From Streptomyces sp. R302 (GTDB lineage Bacteria; Actinomycetota; Actinomycetes; Streptomycetales; Streptomycetaceae), in contig NZ_JABBGE010000006.1 in assembly GCF_012927245.1 (NCBI RefSeq), forward strand, positions 310,001 through 374,000: DNA of 64,000 nt. Direction: 5' to 3'. This document shows positions 1 to 7,683 of the stretch, one piece after another. Each line of letters starts with the position of its first letter. Positions within the stretch are counted from its first letter, which is position 1. The position numbers and the translations under genes are program-made. Below the pieces are notes generated by a model. The model was not told the origin of the DNA. It saw only the letters and a program-made list of their open reading frames with translations, and did no database searches.

Positions 1-182
1 GGCTGTTCCGGCACGGGGACGAGGTAATTGCGGGCGGCGAGCGTGGAGACCAGCTCGTGGGTGGTGGTGCGGGGCAGCTGGAGGCTGCGGGTGATCTCGG
101 GGGCGGAGAGCGTGCCGTCCCCCTGGAGGAAGAGTTCCAGAATGTCGAATGCCCTGGTCACCGCTGGTACGAGTCGTCCCAT
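1..182 (-). CDS. IclR-family transcriptional regulator, N-terminal part
   Basis: Only the first 60 codons lie in the window; the gene runs off the left edge. The reading starts at an ATG ending at 180 and gives MGRLVPAVTRAFDILELF followed by a winged helix-turn-helix (PEITRSLQLPRTTTHELVST), the typical IclR DNA-binding head. The effector-binding domain is not visible. The gene is divergent from a sugar-acid dehydratase operon, and the shared 200-bp region carries two copies of a GTTCG-N6-CGAAC operator (207-222 and 350-365), so it probably represses itself and the operon. A third copy lies before the pectin-oligomer transporter at 27,583. IclR proteins such as KdgR often control pectin and uronate genes; that role here is inferred. 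Confidence 0.9.
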   Translation of the reverse strand, partial: MGRLVPAVTRAFDILELFLQGDGTLSAPEITRSLQLPRTTTHELVSTLAARNYLVPVPEQ

Positions 183-206
183 GGCCCCCCACCTCACCCT
201 CGCGCC

Positions 207-222
207 GTTCGATATGCCGTAC
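207..222. promoter_or_regulatory. Putative IclR operator, autoregulatory copy
   Basis: Read on the minus strand this is GTACGGCATATCGAAC, identical at 15 of 16 positions to the site at 27583-27598. It lies 25 bp upstream of the IclR start codon, where it would block the regulator's own promoter. Assignment to this IclR protein is inferred from position. Confidence 0.6.
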
Positions 223-349
223 CGCGACCGAAATCGCGGACAGAGACTAGCCCCGGACCGGAAGCCGGGCAACGGGCCCGGAGCGGCCTCCGTGACGCTT
301 GACGCCCCGGAGCGCCGCTGCCTACGGTCACGCCACACCGCCGAACGCT

Positions 350-365
350 GTTCGGCATGACGAAC
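350..365. promoter_or_regulatory. Putative IclR operator before the dehydratase operon
   Basis: GTTCGGCATGACGAAC has perfect 5-bp inverted arms (GTTCG/CGAAC) around six bases and matches the 27583-27598 site at 14 of 16 positions. It covers a possible ATG at 357, which argues that this ATG is not the start and that translation begins at GTG 384. Confidence 0.65.
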
Positions 366-383
366 ATCCCGGGAGTATCCACC

Positions 384-1538
384 GTGCGCATCACGGGCAT
401 CACCACTCATGTCGTCGGCACTCCCTGGCGCAATCTCACCTATGTCCTGGTGCACACGGACGAGGGGCTGACGGGCGTCGGCGAGACCCGGATGCTCGGT
501 CACACCGACGCGCTGCTCGGCTATCTGCGCGAGGCGGAGGCGAACCACATCGCGGGCTCGGACCCGTTCGCGGTCGAGGACCTCGTCCGGCGGATGAAGT
601 ACGGGGACTTCGGGCGGGCGGGCGAGATCGTGATGTCCGGGATCGCGGTCGTCGAGACGGCCTGCTGGGACATCAAGGGCAAGGCGCTCGGCGTGCCGGT
701 CTGGCAGCTGCTCGGCGGGCGGGTGACGGAGCGGGTGCCCGCGTACGCGAACGGCTGGTACACGACCGAGCGGACGCCGGAGGGCTACCACGAGGCGGCC
801 CGCGCGGTCGTGGCGCGCGGCTACCGGGCCCTGAAGCTGGACCCGTTCGGCGCGGGCAGGCTCGAACTCGACCCGGCCGCCTCCCGGTACGCGATCTCGC
901 TCGTCGAGGCCGTCCGGGACGCCATCGGCCCGGACACCGAGCTCATGGTGGAGATGCACGGCCGCTTCTCCCCCGCGACGGCGATCCGGCTCGCCCGCGA
1001 GCTGGCCCCGTTCCGCCCGGCGTGGCTGGAGGAGCCGGTGCCGCCGGAGAACCTGAAGGCGCTGGCCAAGGTGGCCGGGAAGACCGAGCTGCCGATCGCC
1101 ACCGGGGAGCGGATCCACGACCGGATCGAGTTCCGGGAACTGTTCGAGTCCCAGGCCGCCGACGTCATCCAGCCGGACGTGGGGCACATCGGCGGCATCC
1201 TGGAGGCCCGCAAGCTCGCCGCGACCGCCGAGACCCACTACGTGACCGTCGCCCCGCACAACGTCGGCGGTTCGGTCCTCACCGCCGCCTCCCTCCAACT
1301 TGCCGCCTGCACACCGAACTTCAAGATCCTGGAGCACTTCAACGACTTCGCCGACGCGGAGATCAAGAAGGTCGTGCGCGGGGCCCCGGAGATCGACCCG
1401 GAGACCGGCTGCTTCACTGTCTCGTACGCCCCCGGCCTCGGCGTCGAGCTCGACGTGGACGCGGCGGCCGCGTTCCCGCAGCAGCAGGCCAGGTTCGACC
1501 TGTGGGCCGACGGTTGGGAGCAGAGGCGGCCGAAGTGA
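384..1538 (+). CDS. Enolase-superfamily (mandelate racemase type) sugar-acid dehydratase
   Basis: 384-residue MR/MLE protein, likely a dehydratase of an aldonic or uronic-type sugar acid giving a 2-keto-3-deoxy acid. Visible landmarks are the lid region at 1-110, the barrel Lys-containing LKLDPF near 151, metal ligands E190 (EMHGRF, with H192), E216 in LEEP and E242 in ATGE, and the base H292 in PHNVGG. The E-x-H pattern and late PHN resemble galactonate/mannonate dehydratase types, but the substrate cannot be read off. I chose GTG 384 because GGGAG lies 8 nt upstream; an in-frame ATG at 357 sits inside the operator and has no ribosome-binding site. The next gene overlaps the stop by 4 nt, so the two are co-translated. 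Confidence 0.88.
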   Translation: MRITGITTHVVGTPWRNLTYVLVHTDEGLTGVGETRMLGHTDALLGYLREAEANHIAGSDPFAVEDLVRRMKYGDFGRAGEIVMSGIAVVETACWDIKGKALGVPVWQLLGGRVTERVPAYANGWYTTERTPEGYHEAARAVVARGYRALKLDPFGAGRLELDPAASRYAISLVEAVRDAIGPDTELMVEMHGRFSPATAIRLARELAPFRPAWLEEPVPPENLKALAKVAGKTELPIATGERIHDRIEFRELFESQAADVIQPDVGHIGGILEARKLAATAETHYVTVAPHNVGGSVLTAASLQLAACTPNFKILEHFNDFADAEIKKVVRGAPEIDPETGCFTVSYAPGLGVELDVDAAAAFPQQQARFDLWADGWEQRRPK

Positions 1539-2557
1539 GAGGCGGAAGAGACCGTGCCGTGCTCGTCGAACGGCCGGGTGCGCACCGCCTGATGCTCCGC
1601 CCCCGCCCCGAACCCGGTCCGGGTGAAGTCCTGGTGCGGGTCGCCGCCGCCGGGATCTGCCTCAGCGACCGGGAGTTGTACGAGGGGAGGCGGACGCCCG
1701 GCTTCGTGCGCTACCCGGTGGTGCCGGGGCACGAGTGGTCGGGCACCGTCGAGGCGGTCGGCCCCGGCGTGGACCCGGCGCTGCTCGGCCGGCCGTGCGT
1801 CGCCGAGGGATTCCGCCGCTGCGGGACCTGCGAGCGGTGCCGGTCCGGCGAGACGAGCCTGTGCACGGCCGGGTACGCGGAGACCGGCTTCACCGAACCG
1901 GGCGCCTTCGCCGACCGGCTGCTCGTGCCCGCCCCGCTCCTGCACCTCCTGCCGGAGGGCGCGGACCTGCGGGCGGCGGCGCTGCTCGAACCCGCGGCGG
2001 TGGTCGCCGCGGCGGTACGGGCCGGGCGGCCCCGCCCCGGGGAGCGGATCGCGGTCGTGGGCGCCGGCACGCTGGGGCTGCTCGCCGTGCAGTGGCTGGC
2101 CGCCCACTCCCCCGCCGAACTGGCCGCGGTCGACCCGCGCGCGGCCCGCGCGGCCCGGGCCCTGGACTTCGGCGCGACCCGCGCCCTGGATCCGGCGGCG
2201 GCCACCGGCGCGCACGGGGAGTTCGACCTGGTGGTGGAGACGGCCGGGGCGCCGCCGACGGCCGCCTCGTCGTGTCTGCTGGCCCGCCGCGGCGGCCGGG
2301 TGGTGCTCACCGGGATGTTCGCGGAGGGCGCCACGGGCATCGATCCGGTGCACCTGTCGGTGAGCCAGCTGGAGCTGCGGAGCGTCTTCGGCGCCTCCTC
2401 GGCGGCGTGGGCGGAGGCGGTGCGGGCCTTCGCGACCGGGGTGCTGGCCCCGGCGCCGCTGATCACCCACGAGTTCCCGCTCGACGGCTTCGCCGAGGCG
2501 CTGGCCCTGGTCGGCGGCGGCGACCCGGCGGTCGGCAAGGTCCTGCTGCGGCCCTGA
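1535..2557 (+). CDS. Zinc-dependent alcohol/polyol dehydrogenase (MDR family)
   Basis: 340-residue medium-chain dehydrogenase, expected to oxidise a sugar alcohol or sugar with NAD(P). Catalytic zinc residues are C42 and the HE pair at 66-67 (PGHEWSG). A structural zinc loop C96-C99-C102-C110 (CGTCERC...C) is intact, and the Rossmann motif VVGAGTLGLLAVQ lies near 180. GTG 1535 overlaps the previous stop (GTGA), with AGAGG 8 nt upstream; GTG 1559 with GGAAGAG is an alternative that would shorten the N-terminus by 8 residues. Its position in the IclR-controlled operon suggests it works in the same sugar-acid pathway. The substrate is unknown. Confidence 0.85.
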   Translation: MRGGRDRAVLVERPGAHRLMLRPRPEPGPGEVLVRVAAAGICLSDRELYEGRRTPGFVRYPVVPGHEWSGTVEAVGPGVDPALLGRPCVAEGFRRCGTCERCRSGETSLCTAGYAETGFTEPGAFADRLLVPAPLLHLLPEGADLRAAALLEPAAVVAAAVRAGRPRPGERIAVVGAGTLGLLAVQWLAAHSPAELAAVDPRAARAARALDFGATRALDPAAATGAHGEFDLVVETAGAPPTAASSCLLARRGGRVVLTGMFAEGATGIDPVHLSVSQLELRSVFGASSAAWAEAVRAFATGVLAPAPLITHEFPLDGFAEALALVGGGDPAVGKVLLRP

Positions 2558-2669
2558 CCGCCCGCCGTACGCCCCCGCCGGCACGCGTATGTCCTCATGA
2601 CCTCGTGGCCTCACCTCCGCATCTCCGCATCTCCGCACGACGCCCGACCCACCGAACAGAGGAGTTCCG

Positions 2670-3611
2670 ATGCTCCATCCGGGAACCGAAGCCCTCCGCC
2701 TCGTCGGCCACCCCGCCCCGCCGCCCGATCCGGCCGACGCCTCCCCGCACGCCTTCCCGGACGGCGGCCGGTGGCGCACCGAGGTGCCGTCCGTGGAGGG
2801 GCCGGAGGCGCTGGAGGCGGTCCTCGCGGAGAGCGCGCGGCTCGACGTGCCGGTGCACCGGGTGAGTCAGGGCAGCGGCGTGTGGATGCTCACCGACGCC
2901 GAGATCACCGAGATGGTGGCGGCCTGCGCCGAACGGGCCGTGGAGCTCTGCCTGTTCACGGGCCCGCGCGGCACCTGGGACACAGGGGCGGCGACCCGTA
3001 CCGACTCGGGCGGCGCGGGTCCGCGCGCCCGGGGTCACGCCGCGCTCGCGGGGTGCGTCGAGGACGCCCTGCGGGCGACCGGGCTCGGGGTGCGGTCGCT
3101 GCTCGTGGCGGACGAGGGCGTGCTCTGGGTGCTGCACCGGCTCCGTACCGCGGGAGTCCTTCCGGCGGCGACGCGGTTCAAGGTGTCGGCCCTCGTCGGC
3201 CCGGTGAACCCCGCGTCGTACGCCGTGTACGAGCGGCTCGGCGCCGACTCCCTCAACGTGCCGTCGGATCTGACGACGGCCCACCTCACCGAGATCCGCC
3301 GGGTCAGCCGCGCGCCGATGGACCTGTACGTGGAGTCCCCGGACGACCTGGGCGGCTATGTGCGCCTGCACGAGGTCGCCGAACTGGTGCGCCGCGCCGC
3401 GCCCTTGTACCTGAAGTTCGGCCTGAGCCGGGCCGCGGGCATCTATCCCTACGGGGCCCATCTGCGCGAGCACGCGCTCGCCACGGCGCGCGAACGGGTG
3501 CGCCGGGGGCGCCTCGTGCTCGACCAGCTGGCCCGGCACGGCGCCCCCGCCATGTCCCCGCCCGGCTCCCACGACCCGGGCCCGCTGGCCCGCTTCCCGG
3601 TCACGGACTGA
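2670..3611 (+). CDS. U32-peptidase-like TIM-barrel protein
   Basis: 313-residue soluble protein starting at an ATG preceded by GAGGAG. The middle and C-terminal parts (YERLGADSLNVPSDLT near 190-205, PMDLYVESPDDLGGYVRLHE near 212-232, APLYLKFGL near 240-250) look like the U32 peptidase-related barrel family, whose members often modify RNA or metabolites rather than cut peptides. It follows the dehydrogenase by 112 bp on the same strand and probably belongs to the same transcript, so a metabolic role with the sugar-acid genes is more plausible than proteolysis. I have no direct evidence for the reaction. Confidence 0.55.
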   Translation: MLHPGTEALRLVGHPAPPPDPADASPHAFPDGGRWRTEVPSVEGPEALEAVLAESARLDVPVHRVSQGSGVWMLTDAEITEMVAACAERAVELCLFTGPRGTWDTGAATRTDSGGAGPRARGHAALAGCVEDALRATGLGVRSLLVADEGVLWVLHRLRTAGVLPAATRFKVSALVGPVNPASYAVYERLGADSLNVPSDLTTAHLTEIRRVSRAPMDLYVESPDDLGGYVRLHEVAELVRRAAPLYLKFGLSRAAGIYPYGAHLREHALATARERVRRGRLVLDQLARHGAPAMSPPGSHDPGPLARFPVTD

Positions 3612-3631
3612 GCCGCTCGATCTGCTCCAGG

Positions 3632-3718
3632 GTCACCGTGATCGGCCTCGGATCGACGGGCAGCGCCCTCGCGGGGGCCTTCCTCGCCGCGGAGCTGCTG
3701 CCCTCCGGTGCCGCCTGA
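3632..3718 (+). pseudogene. Remnant of a Rossmann-fold imine reductase / beta-hydroxyacid dehydrogenase
   Basis: A 29-codon stretch reads VTVIGLGSTGSALAGAFLAA and then breaks off into ELLPSGAA and a stop. The GxGxxG motif with the following SALAGAFLAA is the N-terminal nucleotide-binding turn of imine reductases and related 6-phosphogluconate-dehydrogenase-like proteins (usual form VTVIGLGPMG). There is no start codon with a ribosome-binding site and no downstream dimerisation domain, so this is a deletion scar, not a small gene. Confidence 0.45.
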
Positions 3719-3731
3719 CCGGCCCCGGCCG

Positions 3732-4040
3732 TCAGCCGGCCACGGCCTCCGGTTCGGCGAGGAGGTCGTCGACGAGGGTGAGGCGGGTCTCGGGGTAGTA
3801 CTCCACGATGGCCTCGCGCATCATCGCCTCGCCCTCGGGGTCGGGCGTCCCGCACTTCTCCCGGGTCTCCCGGTCGGGCCAGCGGGCGTACGCCACCCAG
3901 GTGCCGTCGTCGGCCCGGTGGAGCCGGGAGCCGTAGCTCCCGCACTCCTCGTGGATGGCCACGGTCACCCGGTGCCAGCCGTCCATGAGCTGCTGCTCCC
4001 GGCCGGGCCTCACCCGCCACCGGTACACCACCGCGAACAT
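3732..4040 (-). CDS. Antibiotic-biosynthesis-monooxygenase (ABM) domain protein
   Basis: 102-residue single-domain protein of the dimeric ferredoxin-like ABM fold: MFAVVYRWRVRPGREQQLMDGWH at the start, then YGSRLHRADDGTWVAYARWPD in the middle. Members oxidise small aromatic compounds or simply bind small molecules; many have no known substrate. Nothing nearby indicates an antibiotic cluster. A GAGGGGG ribosome-binding site precedes the ATG, and just upstream lies an exact 12-bp tandem duplication (4051-4074) that could carry its promoter or operator. Confidence 0.8.
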   Translation of the reverse strand: MFAVVYRWRVRPGREQQLMDGWHRVTVAIHEECGSYGSRLHRADDGTWVAYARWPDRETREKCGTPDPEGEAMMREAIVEYYPETRLTLVDDLLAEPEAVAG

Positions 4041-4050
4041 CCGCCGACCC

Positions 4051-4074
4051 CCTCGTCATATGCCTCGTCATATG
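4051..4074. repeat. Two exact tandem copies of CCTCGTCATATG upstream of the ABM gene
   Basis: The 12-bp unit occurs twice head to tail, each copy holding the palindrome CATATG, starting 11 bp from the ABM start codon. One helical turn plus about 1.5 bp separates the copies, a spacing compatible with a paired protein-binding site. Confidence 0.5.
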
Positions 4075-4165
4075 CTTCGCACGAAGGAACTACACCGACC
4101 GGTTCACTGTCAAGACTGAACAGTTCGGTCCGCTCACGGGTGAACTCCCCCTCACAAGCACCGCG

Positions 4166-4179
4166 TCGAAGCGCTTCGA
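4166..4179. promoter_or_regulatory. LacI-type palindromic operator
   Basis: TCGAAGCGCTTCGA is a perfect 14-bp palindrome and the same core as the sites at 7625, 27608 and 59675. It now sits directly before a wrecked LacI gene, so it was probably that gene's own operator. Confidence 0.6.
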
Positions 4180-4180
4180 T

Positions 4181-4566
4181 CTCGCGTCGCCGGCGGCGCG
4201 TGCGGGCCGGCATCGAACAGCTCGGCTACCAGCCGCGCGCCGGGGCCACAGCTCGACGACGGATAGCTGCCGGTGCTGCGGGGGGCCGCGCCGCCGGCCG
4301 TCCTCGTCGGACTGCCCGCTGGCCCGGCCGGACTGAACTGCGTGGACCTGGACTTCGCCGCCGGGGCGCTCTGCGTGGACCACCTGGCCGGGCTCGGGCA
4401 CCGGGAGATCGCGGTCGCCGGGGTGCTCGCCCGGATCCTCGACGAGCGCCCGGCGGTCAGCGCCTTCGTAGTGCCGAACGAGACGACGGTGGAGCCGCTG
4501 CTCGCCCCGGTGCTGACGGTGCGGGAGAGTTCGGGTCCGCCGCCGGCCCGCCGGTTCACGGACTGA
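4181..4566 (+). pseudogene. LacI-family regulator remnant with internal deletions
   Basis: Pieces of a LacI repressor are joined across deletions. An HTH tail (RVRAGIEQLGYQPRAGA) is followed, after a frame change, by PPAVLVGLPAGPAGLNCVDLDF and VDHLAGLGHREIAV, then ILDERPAVSAFVVPNETTVE, then the C-terminal APVLTVRE. Each piece aligns with the intact LacI at 43128-44162 (VLIGLPADTAGLDCVDLDF, CVDHLAGLGHRRLAV, IFEERPGTTALLVQNEAAVE, APRLTVRA), but the stretches between are missing and the first HTH helices are gone. It cannot make a working repressor. Its end overlaps the end of the convergent GH95 gene. Confidence 0.75.
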
Positions 4567-6799
4567 CGAGGACGTGTTCCTCGCCCGCCCGCAGCGCGAG
4601 CCGCCGCCTCCCCTCGGGGGCGCAGAGTTCGATCGCGGCGTCGCGGGCGGGGCGGAGCACGACCCGGTACGTCCCCGGGGCCCAGGTCAGGTCGATCCGG
4701 GCGCCGAAGCGGGTGCGCACCCCGGTGAGCCGGCCGCGGGCGCAGAGCCCGGGCGGCGGCGCGGGCAGCAGGACGAGCCGCCCGGGGGTGGAGCGGACCA
4801 GGGCCTCGACGAGCAGGGCGGGCAGGGCGTGGGCGGCGTCGGCGTTGTAGACGTCCCGCTTCGGATAGTGGGCGCTCATCAGGGAGGCGTGGAAGTAGTC
4901 GCCGTCGAGAACCCGGCGGAGGGCGTCACCGGTGCGGGCCGGGTCGCCGAGCCGGGCGGCGATGAGCCCCTGGTGGAGGTGGCCGTGGGCGGAGTCGTTC
5001 TCGCTGCCGCGCAGGGCGAGGGCGCGGGCGGCGGCGCGGGCGAGGCCCGGGGTGTCGTACGGGGTGATGGCGTCGAGCGGCCAGACGGGGTAGAGGTGGC
5101 TGAGGTGCCGGTGGTCGTAGCGGTCGCCGAGGCCGGGCCAGGCCCATTCGGCGAGGGCTCCGTCGCCGTTGACGCGGTAGGGCGGGAGCCGGTCGGCGAG
5201 GGCCCGCAGCCGGGCGGCCCGGTCGGCGGGGGCGCGGTCGGCGGCGGCGGTGAGGGCGTGCCGGGCGGCGGCGAGGTCCATGGTGGCGTTGACGGCGCCC
5301 CAGCTGCCGCCGCGCGGCCGGTTCTCCGGGGAGTAGGAGGGGACGACGGCGAGGTTCCCGTCGGGGCCGGTGCGGGTGAGGAAGTCCTCGTAGAAGTCGG
5401 CGAGTTCGAGGAGGAGTCCGGTGAGCCAGGGGTCGCGGCGGCCGTCGGCCTCGTCGGCTTCGAGGAGCGGGGCGAGGAGCCAGTCGGCGGCGGCGGTCCA
5501 CAGGTGCAGGGGGTACTCGCGGTCGAAGTGGTACGTGTGGCCGCTCTCGCCGTCGGTGTGGGCGGGGGCGACGACGCCCCGGGTGCCGAAGACGGCGCGG
5601 GCGTTGTCCCGCCAGTCGGCGAACTGTCCCCGGATGAGGTTCCGGTGGGCGTCGAGGACCTCGGGGAGGTCGGCGGCGACGGCGGAGGCGGTCTGGAGGG
5701 CGAGGTTGGCGTCGGTGGTGAAGCCGCCGGACCAGGCGGTGTCCCAGTCTCCGGTCCACAGTCCGCAGAGCCGGGGCGGGTAGAGGCCGGAGGAGGAGAG
5801 CAGGTGGTGCCGGCCGGCGGCGAAGAGCCGTTCGAGGAGGGCGGTCCCGGCGGGCCGGGCGAGCAACTCCGAGCCGGGAAGGGCCCGTTCGACGGGATCG
5901 GCGTCGAGGTCGAGGGCGACCCGGTGGTAGGCGGCGGTGTGGCGGGCGGTGTGCCGGTCGAGAAGGCGGGCGTACGCGGCGGCGGGGCCGTCGTCCCCGG
6001 CGAGGGCGCGGAGGGCGGCGGCTTCCTCGGCGGGGTCGTACGGGCCGTCGTGGCGGTGGACGCGGGTGAGGAGGAGGAGTCCGCGGGCGCCGTCGACGCG
6101 GATGCCGCGGTCGGTGAGGGTGGTGCGGCCGCCGTCGGCGACGACGAGGGTGACGCCGGTGTAGCCGAGGGCGGAGCCGGGATAGCGGGCGTGGAGGGTG
6201 AGGAGGCTCTCGCCGAGGGCGGTGGCGATGCCGCGGCCGGTGGCGAGGCCGGGCGGGACGCCGTCGAGGCGGTGGTCGAGCTCGACGGCGACGCGGGGCC
6301 CGGGCTCCGTCACGTACTGGACGAGGACGTCGTCGGCGCGGGAGGCGAACACCCGGCTGACGCGGGTCCCGGCGGTGGCGGTGGCGACGCCGGTGGAAAA
6401 GTCCACGTCGCGTCGGGTCGCGCCGTCCCCCCGGCGGGTCGCGGCGCGGAGGCGGGTGAGGAAGCCCGGGTGGAAGGGCTGGATCCAGCGCAGCGGGCGA
6501 CCGTCGGTGAAGGTCTCGGCGGCGGTGAGGTCGCCGGCGAGGAGGGCGTCCTGGAGGGCGGGGAGCCGGTCGGCGAGGCGGGGCGGGTCGGTGTCGCCGG
6601 GCCGGTGGTGGGGACGTACGAGGGTGTGGTGGGTGACGATCACCCGGTCGTCGGCGGGGTCGCCGTACACCAGGGCGCCGTGCCGGCCGTTCCCGGTGAG
6701 GAAGGCGTCCTCCCAGCGGGTGGCGGGGGCGGGTTCCCAGGTGCCGTGCACGGGTCCGGTCACGGGTGCTCCTCCGGTCATGGGTGCCCTTCCGGTCAT
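4556..6799 (-). CDS. Glycoside hydrolase family 95-like enzyme (alpha-L-fucosidase/galactosidase)
   Basis: 747-residue cytoplasmic protein with no signal peptide. It has a GH95 layout: an N-terminal beta-sandwich beginning WEDAFLTGNGRHGALVYGDP, a linker, and an alpha/alpha barrel with CGLWTGDWDTAWSGGFTTDAN, YHFDREYPLHLW, HLSHLYPVWPL and SENDSAHGHLHQG, where the conserved Asn/Asp of this family fall. GH95 enzymes remove alpha-L-fucose or alpha-L-galactose, sugars found on xyloglucan and pectic side chains. The ATG at 6799 overlaps the stop of the upstream GH42 fragment (ATGA) and is preceded by GGAGGAG. Two further in-frame start/ribosome-binding units follow as 18-bp repeats (6758-6811), so the exact start is ambiguous. 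Confidence 0.8.
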   Translation of the reverse strand: MTGRAPMTGGAPVTGPVHGTWEPAPATRWEDAFLTGNGRHGALVYGDPADDRVIVTHHTLVRPHHRPGDTDPPRLADRLPALQDALLAGDLTAAETFTDGRPLRWIQPFHPGFLTRLRAATRRGDGATRRDVDFSTGVATATAGTRVSRVFASRADDVLVQYVTEPGPRVAVELDHRLDGVPPGLATGRGIATALGESLLTLHARYPGSALGYTGVTLVVADGGRTTLTDRGIRVDGARGLLLLTRVHRHDGPYDPAEEAAALRALAGDDGPAAAYARLLDRHTARHTAAYHRVALDLDADPVERALPGSELLARPAGTALLERLFAAGRHHLLSSSGLYPPRLCGLWTGDWDTAWSGGFTTDANLALQTASAVAADLPEVLDAHRNLIRGQFADWRDNARAVFGTRGVVAPAHTDGESGHTYHFDREYPLHLWTAAADWLLAPLLEADEADGRRDPWLTGLLLELADFYEDFLTRTGPDGNLAVVPSYSPENRPRGGSWGAVNATMDLAAARHALTAAADRAPADRAARLRALADRLPPYRVNGDGALAEWAWPGLGDRYDHRHLSHLYPVWPLDAITPYDTPGLARAAARALALRGSENDSAHGHLHQGLIAARLGDPARTGDALRRVLDGDYFHASLMSAHYPKRDVYNADAAHALPALLVEALVRSTPGRLVLLPAPPPGLCARGRLTGVRTRFGARIDLTWAPGTYRVVLRPARDAAIELCAPEGRRRLALRAGEEHVLVSP

Positions 6800-6811
6800 G
6801 GGTGCTCCTCC
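6758..6811. repeat. Three tandem 18-bp units, each a ribosome-binding site plus start codon
   Basis: On the minus strand the unit is GGAGGAGCACCCATGACC. The copies span 6794-6811, 6776-6793 (GGAAGGGCACCC) and 6758-6775 (GTG instead of ATG). All are in frame with the GH95 gene, which therefore begins MTGRAPMTGGAPVTG and has three possible initiation sites. Confidence 0.75.
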
Positions 6812-7593
6812 AGGACGGCGGCGCCGAAGCGGTCGAGGGTGAGGGCGGAGTCGACGGTGGTGCCGGTGAGCAGGTCGCGCTGGCGGCCCGGGACGGTGAC
6901 GTCGACGGTGACGGTGACGGTGACGGGCTCGTGGCCGTGGTGGAGGAGGAAGAGGAGGTCTCCGCGGCGGACGGCCTCGACGCCGTCGGGGAGTCCGGCG
7001 AGGACCGGCCCGACGCCCGCCTCTGCGGCGGTTTCCGCGAGGAGGGCGCGGAGCGCGGCGGGTTCGGGGAGGGTGGAGAGGTAGCGGGTGCGGCCGTGGC
7101 GGAGGACGGCGGGGCGGCTGTCGAGCTCGCCGCCCCGGTAGGCGGCGAGGCCCTCGGCGCCGCGGGTGGGGACCAGCTCCTTCGACCAGAGGGTGCCGTG
7201 GAAGGTGCCGCCGTCGGCGTGCTCGCCGGGGCCGCAGACGAGCCGGCAGCGTCCCGCGACGTACCGCTCCAGGTTGTCGAGGGCCGCGTCGTCGAGGAGG
7301 TGGAGGTGGGGGACGACGCCGAGGGGGTGGGCGGTGAGGTCGTGGCGGGGGTGGGCGAGGGTGGCGGGGAGGCCGGCCTCCCAGAGGGCGCGGTGCCGGA
7401 TGCGGACGAGGTCGCCCTGGTCGAGGCGGTCGGAGAGGGCGCCTCCGTGGCGCTGGACCCACCAGGAGTCCCGGTCGTGGAGGACGGCGATCCCGCCTGC
7501 GGGGAGGCGGCTGCCGGCGACGCGGGGGCCGAGGCGGAGGGGGCCGGATGCCTTCGACTCCCGTGGATTCGACGGGAAGTGGCGGGAGCCCAC
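6796..7593 (-). pseudogene. Headless GH42 beta-galactosidase (catalytic barrel missing)
   Basis: The reading frame holds only the C-terminal half of a GH42 beta-galactosidase: IAVLHDRDSWWVQRHGG, HALWEAG-like RHRALWEAGLPATLAHPR, and VPHLHLLDDAALDNLERYVAGRCRLVCG (the trimerisation domain), then the final beta-sandwich ending VLEEHP. The TIM barrel of roughly 380 residues with both catalytic glutamates is absent; upstream lies non-homologous sequence and the divergent GH3 promoter. GTG 7593 would be the only plausible start, with poor ribosome-binding support. It overlaps the GH95 start and could survive only to couple GH95 translation. Confidence 0.72.
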
Positions 7594-7596
7594 GCC

Positions 7597-7625
7597 TTGA
7601 CACCCACTCCGGAGGGCTGAAGCAT
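7597..7625 (+). promoter_or_regulatory. Putative promoter of the GH3 gene
   Basis: A consensus -35 box TTGACA (7597-7602) is followed after 17 bp by AAGCAT (7620-7625), a weak -10. The LacI-type palindrome begins at the last base of that -10, an ideal place for a repressor. Confidence 0.5.
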
Positions 7626-7638
7626 CGAAGCGCTTCGA
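7625..7638. promoter_or_regulatory. LacI-type palindromic operator between GH42/GH95 and GH3
   Basis: TCGAAGCGCTTCGA, a perfect palindrome, lies between the divergent genes and downstream-adjacent to the GH3 -10 box. It would let one repressor control both directions. Confidence 0.65.
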
Positions 7639-7683
7639 AACCTCCGGCCGCCCGTCGGCGGCCGCCGTCCAAGGGACTCGTAC

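Noticed and set aside
357..383. ATG at 357 as start of the enolase-superfamily gene
   Set aside because: It lies inside the operator palindrome and has no ribosome-binding site; GTG 384 has GGGAG at the right distance and gives the normal family N-terminus.
3732..4040. ABM-domain gene as a sign of an antibiotic biosynthetic cluster
   Set aside because: No polyketide, peptide-synthetase, terpene or ripp genes are found around it; all neighbours are sugar genes or remnants.
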